In this document: positions 1 to 3,205 of the stretch, one piece after another | Layout of the letters: every line of letters starts with the position of its first letter | Numbering within the stretch: the first letter of the stretch is position 1 | Assembly: GCA_017304505.1 (NCBI GenBank) | Contig: JAFKKQ010000307.1 | Location: forward strand, 1-5,547 | Reading direction: 5' to 3' | DNA length: 5,547 bases | DNA from: Hyphomicrobiales bacterium | GTDB taxonomy: Bacteria > Pseudomonadota > Alphaproteobacteria > Rhizobiales > Xanthobacteraceae | Position numbers and translations under genes: made by a program | Notes under the pieces: generated by a model | The model's database searches: none | Told to the model about the DNA's origin: nothing | Seen by the model: only the letters and a program-made list of their open reading frames with translations

Positions 1-482
1 CGATTTCGCTCGCGCTTCGATATCCCGAAGCAACTTTCGTCATTGTGGACCCAAACTCAAAGGCTGCCGAAAGGATGCGGCTTAGTGCTGCTCGGAAGCA
101 GCTCGGGAACATTACTGTTGTTCACGCTTCTCTTCTGGGCAAGCTTCCGCTGAACGCAGGTTCGTTCGACGCGGTTATTTGTACGCTTGCGCTCCATGAC
201 AGTCCTCCGGAGGAGAAGCTCGGCATTATTAAAGAGATGGGCCGGGTTCTACGGCATGGTGGGACGTTACGAGCAGTCGATTTCGACAAGCCGGAAAATG
301 CTAAAGAACGGCGGATTCTCGAGCTAGCGGCACGCATCTCAGGAGCCGCTGCGGTAACGCCACACTTCGACGGTAGTTGGGTTGATTTTCTAGCGAAAGC
401 TGGCCTCGCAGGCGCGTCACGGATGTCATCTCATTCATTCGAGTCAGGACGGATTTCGATCGTGAAGGCACGAAAGCGCTAA
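1..482 (+). CDS. Class I SAM-dependent methyltransferase, UbiE/Methyltransf_11 type (C-terminal part, cut by window start)
   Basis: The reading frame is open from the first complete codon at base 3 to TAA at 480-482, giving 159 visible residues; the true start lies upstream. Landmarks of the Rossmann-fold methyltransferases follow in order. The end of strand beta 2 reads FVIVD, with the acidic residue (fragment residue 16) that normally binds the SAM ribose. FDAVICTLALHD (residues 55-66) is the beta-4 motif, and VLRHGGTLRAVDF (82-94) matches the 'VLRPGGRLxxxDF' motif of UbiE-like enzymes. The glycine-rich motif I would lie just before the window. The C-terminal stretch FLAKAGLAG...SGRISIVKARK is the usual last strands. 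The substrate cannot be read: quinone, small-molecule and metalloid methyltransferases all share this core. GTG at 45 is not the start, because it falls inside the core fold. A link to the metal operon downstream is only positional, 431 bases away. Confidence 0.85.
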   Translation, partial: ISLALRYPEATFVIVDPNSKAAERMRLSAARKQLGNITVVHASLLGKLPLNAGSFDAVICTLALHDSPPEEKLGIIKEMGRVLRHGGTLRAVDFDKPENAKERRILELAARISGAAAVTPHFDGSWVDFLAKAGLAGASRMSSHSFESGRISIVKARKR

Positions 483-837
483 TTTATGGGGTGGCCGAGG
501 AACGAGCCGCCGTGTCCAGCCAATATGCCAACGCTGCGCGCCGCAACTCGTCCTGTCTGGGAAAGCAAGCCTGAACGGCGCTGGTTCGGTGGCACGCAAG
601 TTGGTAACGCTTACGAGGCATCTCTTGGAAAAATCCGCTGCTGCAACTGAACCACGTTTTTGGGCTGGCTAGCCGAAATATATATGGTCGGCAGTTCTGA
701 GAGGCTGGGCACCTTCAATGGCGCTGGCAAAAGGGAAGGTGGGCGACGTGTTGGGTCGATGACCTGGTTCGCTTCGTCGGATTGGTTCAAGGCGCAGGAA
801 TTGACGGAACTAAATGATTTCGCAAGGGTTTTTGATG

Positions 838-862
838 CAAAATCTCGTCATTGGCGATTTTG
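838..862 (+). promoter_or_regulatory. Dyad-symmetric element, possible operator
   Basis: CAAAATC (838-844) and its exact reverse complement GATTTTG (856-862) are separated by 11 bases. The right arm overlaps the end of the -35-like box at 851-856, a position where a repressor or activator could act. AT-rich arms around a spacer resemble the general layout of metal-regulator operators. I cannot match it to a CueR, CopY, CsoR or CusR consensus, and no regulator gene is in the window. It could also be chance. Confidence 0.25.
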
Positions 863-879
863 TGAAGGGGCTGGATACT
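851..879 (+). promoter_or_regulatory. Candidate sigma-70-type promoter for the Cys-rich protein gene and the metal operon
   Basis: TTGGCG (851-856, 4 of 6 matches to TTGACA) and GATACT (874-879, 4 of 6 matches to TATAAT) are separated by 17 bases, the optimal spacing. The -10 box ends 34 bases before the ATG at 914, leaving a short 5' leader. It overlaps a dyad-symmetric element. Assigned by eye; alphaproteobacterial promoters are often poor matches to this consensus. Confidence 0.3.
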
Positions 880-913
880 TCCCAAGTCTGCAAATCTCTG
901 CAATAAGAGCATC

Positions 914-1270
914 ATGAAACTCCGCAGACTCGCCAGCCGTTTTTTTGCGATCTTCGTGATCGTAGGACTCGTTTGGCACCCGCTGATGACTCAGGCAGTT
1001 GCGAAGCAACTGCCTATGAGTTCCGCTCGGATGACCAGCGTATCTGCGATGTCGGTCGATATGGCTTGCTGCCAGTCCGAAAAGCAAAACAATAATGGCT
1101 GTAAGGAATGTCCGCTTGCGATGTGCACGCTTATCTTCGCTCAGCCGGAACGTACCTCCGCCGACGGTATTCAGATCTCTTTACGGCCCGGCAGATTATT
1201 CATTGCCCCCGATGACTTGATCGCTGATGGGCTCATCGGCGATCCTCCGGATCATCCTCCCCGAACCTGA
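914..1270 (+). CDS. Small exported Cys-rich protein, putative periplasmic metal-binding accessory
   Basis: 118 residues. A signal peptide is clear: basic MKLRRLASR, a hydrophobic core (10-20) and a likely cleavage after AVA (28-30). The mature part has a methionine-dotted segment (Met35, 40, 46, 50) followed by a compact cysteine cluster: Cys52, Cys53, Cys63, Cys66 and Cys71, arranged CC-x9-C-x2-C-x4-C with Met70 beside the last. The tail is Pro-rich and ends DPPDHPPRT. I do not recognise the family; the single N-terminal helix, the central Cys cluster and the Pro/Arg end recall DUF2946-like small proteins near copper genes, but the match is loose. Soft-metal ligands upstream of a CusAB pump suggest copper or silver binding, which is inference. 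ATG 914 is chosen because it gives the complete signal peptide; AAGAG at 905-909 is only a weak ribosome binding site. The gene lies 106 bases before the FixH-like gene. Confidence 0.7.
   Translation: MKLRRLASRFFAIFVIVGLVWHPLMTQAVAKQLPMSSARMTSVSAMSVDMACCQSEKQNNNGCKECPLAMCTLIFAQPERTSADGIQISLRPGRLFIAPDDLIADGLIGDPPDHPPRT
993..1015 (+). repeat. Perfect 10-bp inverted repeat with GAA loop, inside the Cys-rich protein gene
   Basis: AGGCAGTTGC (993-1002) and GCAACTGCCT (1006-1015) pair perfectly around a three-base GAA loop. The centre reads GCGAAGC, known as an exceptionally stable DNA mini-hairpin. It covers codons 27-34, at the predicted signal-peptidase site. No T run follows, so it is not an intrinsic terminator. 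Confidence 0.75.
1219..1244 (+). repeat. 11-bp hairpin near the 3' end of the Cys-rich protein gene
   Basis: GATCGCTGATG (1219-1229) pairs with CATCGGCGATC (1234-1244), with one G-T (G-U in RNA) pair and a four-base GGCT loop. It lies 24 bases before the stop codon. A second small stem, GATCC-TCC-GGATC (1241-1253), shares bases 1241-1244 and cannot form at the same time. There is no T run. The structure could stabilise or process the transcript between the first gene and the next ones, or only reflect the coded repeat IADGLIGD. Confidence 0.5.
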
Positions 1271-1334
1271 CCTGATCGGCGTCGATACGCTATCTGTTAT
1301 TTGCTTGGCCTCAATGCCGGGCAGATAAAACCAT

Positions 1335-1349
1335 GCCGCTATTTGCGGC
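1335..1349 (+). other. Short hairpin in the leader of the FixH-like gene
   Basis: GCCGC (1335-1339) and GCGGC (1345-1349) form a five-pair all-GC stem with loop TATTT. It ends 13 bases before the ribosome binding site of the next gene and is not followed by a T run. It may influence translation, but the stem is short. Confidence 0.25.
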
Positions 1350-1362
1350 CCGTCAGGACATC

Positions 1363-1368
1363 GAGGAA
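1363..1368 (+). promoter_or_regulatory. Ribosome binding site of the FixH-like gene
   Basis: GAGGAA lies eight bases before ATG 1377, an ideal Shine-Dalgarno match and spacing. It fixes this start and indicates independent, efficient translation initiation here, unlike the next gene, which relies on overlap. Confidence 0.7.
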
Positions 1369-1376
1369 TTTCGAAA

Positions 1377-1781
1377 ATGAAGCGTTTCAATAACGCGCGC
1401 GCCTTTCAGGCCGTGCTCATTAGCCTTGCCATGGCCGGCTCGGTCACACTCGCGCGCGCCGATATCAAGGACTACGAATTCCAACTCGTCGATCAAACCG
1501 TCAAGAAGGGCGACGCGATCATCTCCGTACGGTTGGTGCGCAAGCGGGACGGGAAGCCCGTTCCGAACGCCGTGATCTTTGCGACTCGCTTGGACATGGC
1601 TCCGGACGGCATGGCAGAGATGGCGACCAAGATCGCGCCGATGCCGGGCACCGAATCTGGCGTCTATCGGTTCAAAGCCGCTGTCACGATGCAGGGCCGG
1701 TGGCAACTTTCCATAGGTGCCAAGGTGCAGGGTGAGACCGGCACCGTCGAGAACAAGCTCGTCATCTTGGTGCAGCAATGA
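1377..1781 (+). CDS. FixH/YtkA-like exported protein of the copper efflux operon
   Basis: 134 residues with an N-terminal signal peptide (basic start, hydrophobic core about 10-26, likely cleavage after ARA at 28). The mature part, about 106 residues, reads as one small beta-sandwich of the FixH/YtkA type: YEFQLVDQTVKKGDAIISVRLV, then RKRDGKPVPNAVI, and the late strands GVYRFKAAVTMQGRWQLSI. The loop before them is methionine-rich (Met74, 79, 82, 89; also Met105), including DMAPDGMAEM at 73-82, which could bind Cu(I) in the periplasm. True FixH is a membrane protein of the cbb3-oxidase assembly cluster and its function is poorly defined; here only the domain is shared. The stop overlaps the CusB start by four bases (ATGA, 1778-1781), so the two are translationally coupled. 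It sits where a CusF-type chaperone would be expected, which suggests but does not show a metal-delivery or adaptor-assisting role. Confidence 0.8.
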   Translation: MKRFNNARAFQAVLISLAMAGSVTLARADIKDYEFQLVDQTVKKGDAIISVRLVRKRDGKPVPNAVIFATRLDMAPDGMAEMATKIAPMPGTESGVYRFKAAVTMQGRWQLSIGAKVQGETGTVENKLVILVQQ

Positions 1782-3205
1782 CCCGCGCCGCCTTTGTCAG
1801 CGCCGCCGCAGCCGCATTGATCGTGGCGCTTGGAGGCGGATTCGTCATTGGCCGCATGCCAGTTCGGCTGAGTGAACCATCAGGCATCGCCATCATTGCG
1901 CCGGCAGCCGCGCGGACAACCGGCGCGCCGATCTACTACCAGGACCCCGATGGAAAGCCTTCGTATTCGCTGACGCCCAAGAAGACCGAAGACGGTCGGG
2001 ACTACCATTCCGTTCCGGCAGATGCGGATATCAGTTTTGACGAAGCTGAAGCGTCAGACGCACGGGAGACCAAATCCGCCGAGGCCAAGTCCGAGCGGAA
2101 GATCAAATACTACCGCAACCCGATGGGACTTCCGGACACGTCGCCGACGCCAAAGAAGGACTCGATGGGGATGGACTACATCGCTGTCTATGAGGGCGAC
2201 GACACCGACGATGGCTCGGTCAAGCTGTCGCCCGGCAAGATTCAGCGCACTGGGGTTCAGTCTGAGCCAACTACTCGCCGCGTGATCCGGACATTGATCC
2301 GCGCACCCGGCACCATCCAGCTCGACGAGCGCCGCGTCTCGGTTATTTCCATGCGGGCCGAGAGTTGGGTGCAGAAGGTCGCCAACGTGACCACCGGTAC
2401 GCAGGTCAGCAAAGGCCAGCCGCTGATGGAGATCTACAGCCCGGCGGTCGCCTCCGCGGCTGCCGAGTACATTTCAACGATCAATTCGCCGGCGATCGGG
2501 GGCGTTGAGCGATATGGACGCGGCTCGCGGCAGCGGCTGATGAATCTCGACGTTCCGGACAAGGCGATTGTCGCGATGGAGAAGAGCCGCACGGTGCCGA
2601 TCTCGATCGAATGGTCGGCACCGAGCGACGGCATCGTACTGGAACGCAACGCCATTGAGGGCATGCGGGCGCAGCCGGGCGATGTCCTGTTCCGAGTCGC
2701 CGATACCTCGGTTGTATGGGCCATGGTCGATGTAGCGGAACGCGATCTCGGCGTCTTGGCGGTCGGTCAATCGGTTAGGGTGAAAGCCCGAAGCTTTCCC
2801 GGCCGTACATTTTCCGGAGCAGTCGGCGTGATCTATCCGCAAGTGAATAAAGAAACCCGCACCGCACGGGTGCGGGTCGAACTGCCCAATCCGGACGGCA
2901 TTCTGCTTCCCGATATGTACGTCGACGCTGAGATCGACACCGGAAAGCCCGAACCGGTGCTGTCCATTCCGGAGAGCGCGGTTCTCGATACCGGCGCCCG
3001 GCAATCGGTGCTCGTCGACAAGGGGCAGGGAAGATTCGAACCGCGCGAGGTGAAGTTGGGCCATCGTGGAGGTGACTATGTCGAAGTCAGTGAGGGGCTC
3101 GCTGAAGGTGACCCCGTGGTTGTCTCCGCCAACTTCCTGATCGACGCTGAAAGCAATCTGAAGGCCGCATTGAAGGGCTTCTCGGAAGCGGGAGGCCAGC
3201 CATGA
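1778..3205 (+). CDS. cusB: CusB-like periplasmic adaptor (membrane fusion protein) of a Cu/Ag RND efflux pump
   Basis: 475 residues. An N-terminal hydrophobic segment (about 4-25) anchors or exports it; there is no lipobox cysteine. Two heavy-metal-binding-domain copies follow. Copy 1 (53-79) starts YYQDPDGKPSYS and copy 2 (111-137) starts YYRNPMGLPDTS; they share 14 of 27 residues. Copy 2 keeps Met116, Met130 and Met132, spaced like the Cu(I) ligands M49, M64 and M66 of E. coli CusB. Copy 1 has Asp58, Asp72 and Arg74 instead. A charged linker (about 83-108) separates them. Then come the barrel-sandwich (lipoyl-like) halves near 187-222 and 279-309, the short helical hairpin between them (about 222-270), the beta-barrel (about 312-390, with VNKETRTARVRVELPNPDG) and the membrane-proximal domain up to the C-terminus. 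The protein should link CusA to an outer-membrane channel and pass metal to the pump. It has no clear Shine-Dalgarno site and starts by overlap with the gene before; its stop overlaps the cusA start. CzcB-type metals are less likely given the Met motif. Confidence 0.92.
   Translation: MTRAAFVSAAAAALIVALGGGFVIGRMPVRLSEPSGIAIIAPAAARTTGAPIYYQDPDGKPSYSLTPKKTEDGRDYHSVPADADISFDEAEASDARETKSAEAKSERKIKYYRNPMGLPDTSPTPKKDSMGMDYIAVYEGDDTDDGSVKLSPGKIQRTGVQSEPTTRRVIRTLIRAPGTIQLDERRVSVISMRAESWVQKVANVTTGTQVSKGQPLMEIYSPAVASAAAEYISTINSPAIGGVERYGRGSRQRLMNLDVPDKAIVAMEKSRTVPISIEWSAPSDGIVLERNAIEGMRAQPGDVLFRVADTSVVWAMVDVAERDLGVLAVGQSVRVKARSFPGRTFSGAVGVIYPQVNKETRTARVRVELPNPDGILLPDMYVDAEIDTGKPEPVLSIPESAVLDTGARQSVLVDKGQGRFEPREVKLGHRGGDYVEVSEGLAEGDPVVVSANFLIDAESNLKAALKGFSEAGGQP
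3191..3195 (+). promoter_or_regulatory. Ribosome binding site of cusA
   Basis: GGAGG lies six bases before ATG 3202, inside the last codons of cusB. With the ATGA overlap at 3202-3205 it fixes the cusA start and implies coupled translation with additional direct initiation. Confidence 0.75.

Larger units (their letters stand above)
483..913 (+). other. 431-base stretch without a recognised gene
   Basis: No protein family, RNA gene or mobile element could be recognised on either strand. The + frame shared with the methyltransferase is open over nearly the whole stretch, from ATG 486 to TGA 915-917, with one interruption, TGA at 648-650. The two segments (54 codons from 486, and 85 codons from TTG 660 or 52 from ATG 759) show no motif I know and no convincing ribosome binding site. 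No hairpin followed by a T run marks a terminator for the methyltransferase. The last 130 bases are AT-richer and contain the dyad and promoter-like boxes listed separately. The stretch may be a leader region, a decayed gene, or both. Confidence 0.6.

Noticed and set aside
45..47. GTG as start codon of the methyltransferase
   Set aside because: The frame is open back to base 3 and the upstream residues (ISLALRYPEATFVI) form the expected beta-2 strand, so the gene begins before the window.
648..690. TGA 648-650 as a selenocysteine codon, with a following GGCT-GGCT-AGCC stem
   Set aside because: The four-pair stem is too short for a bacterial SECIS, and the flanking protein resembles no selenoprotein.
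672..692. GCCGA-N11-TCGGC around an ATATATAT tract
   Set aside because: Five-base arms are expected by chance at this length, and no gene start follows at promoter distance.
660..917. 85-codon + strand frame from TTG 660
   Set aside because: Rare start codon, no Shine-Dalgarno site, no recognisable motif, and it runs over the promoter candidate and the start of the Cys-rich protein gene. Kept only as a finding about the nearly open frame.
848..1087. Reverse-strand frame opposite the Cys-rich protein gene
   Set aside because: It lies opposite a gene with a convincing signal peptide and Cys cluster, and its own translation has no domain character.
1301..1329. Second promoter before the FixH-like gene (TTGCTT, 17 bases, GATAAA)
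   Set aside because: The -35 box matches only 3 of 6 positions and the -10 box 4 of 6, which is near chance; the 106-base gap remains compatible with readthrough from upstream.
1353..1778. Reverse-strand frame of 141 codons covering the FixH-like gene
   Set aside because: Mirror of a well-supported exported protein with a good ribosome binding site; the translation is low-complexity His/Arg/Leu typical of antisense frames in GC-rich genes.
2474..3064. Reverse-strand frame of 196 codons inside cusB
   Set aside because: Opposite a clear adaptor coding region; it arises from codon bias and shows no domain.
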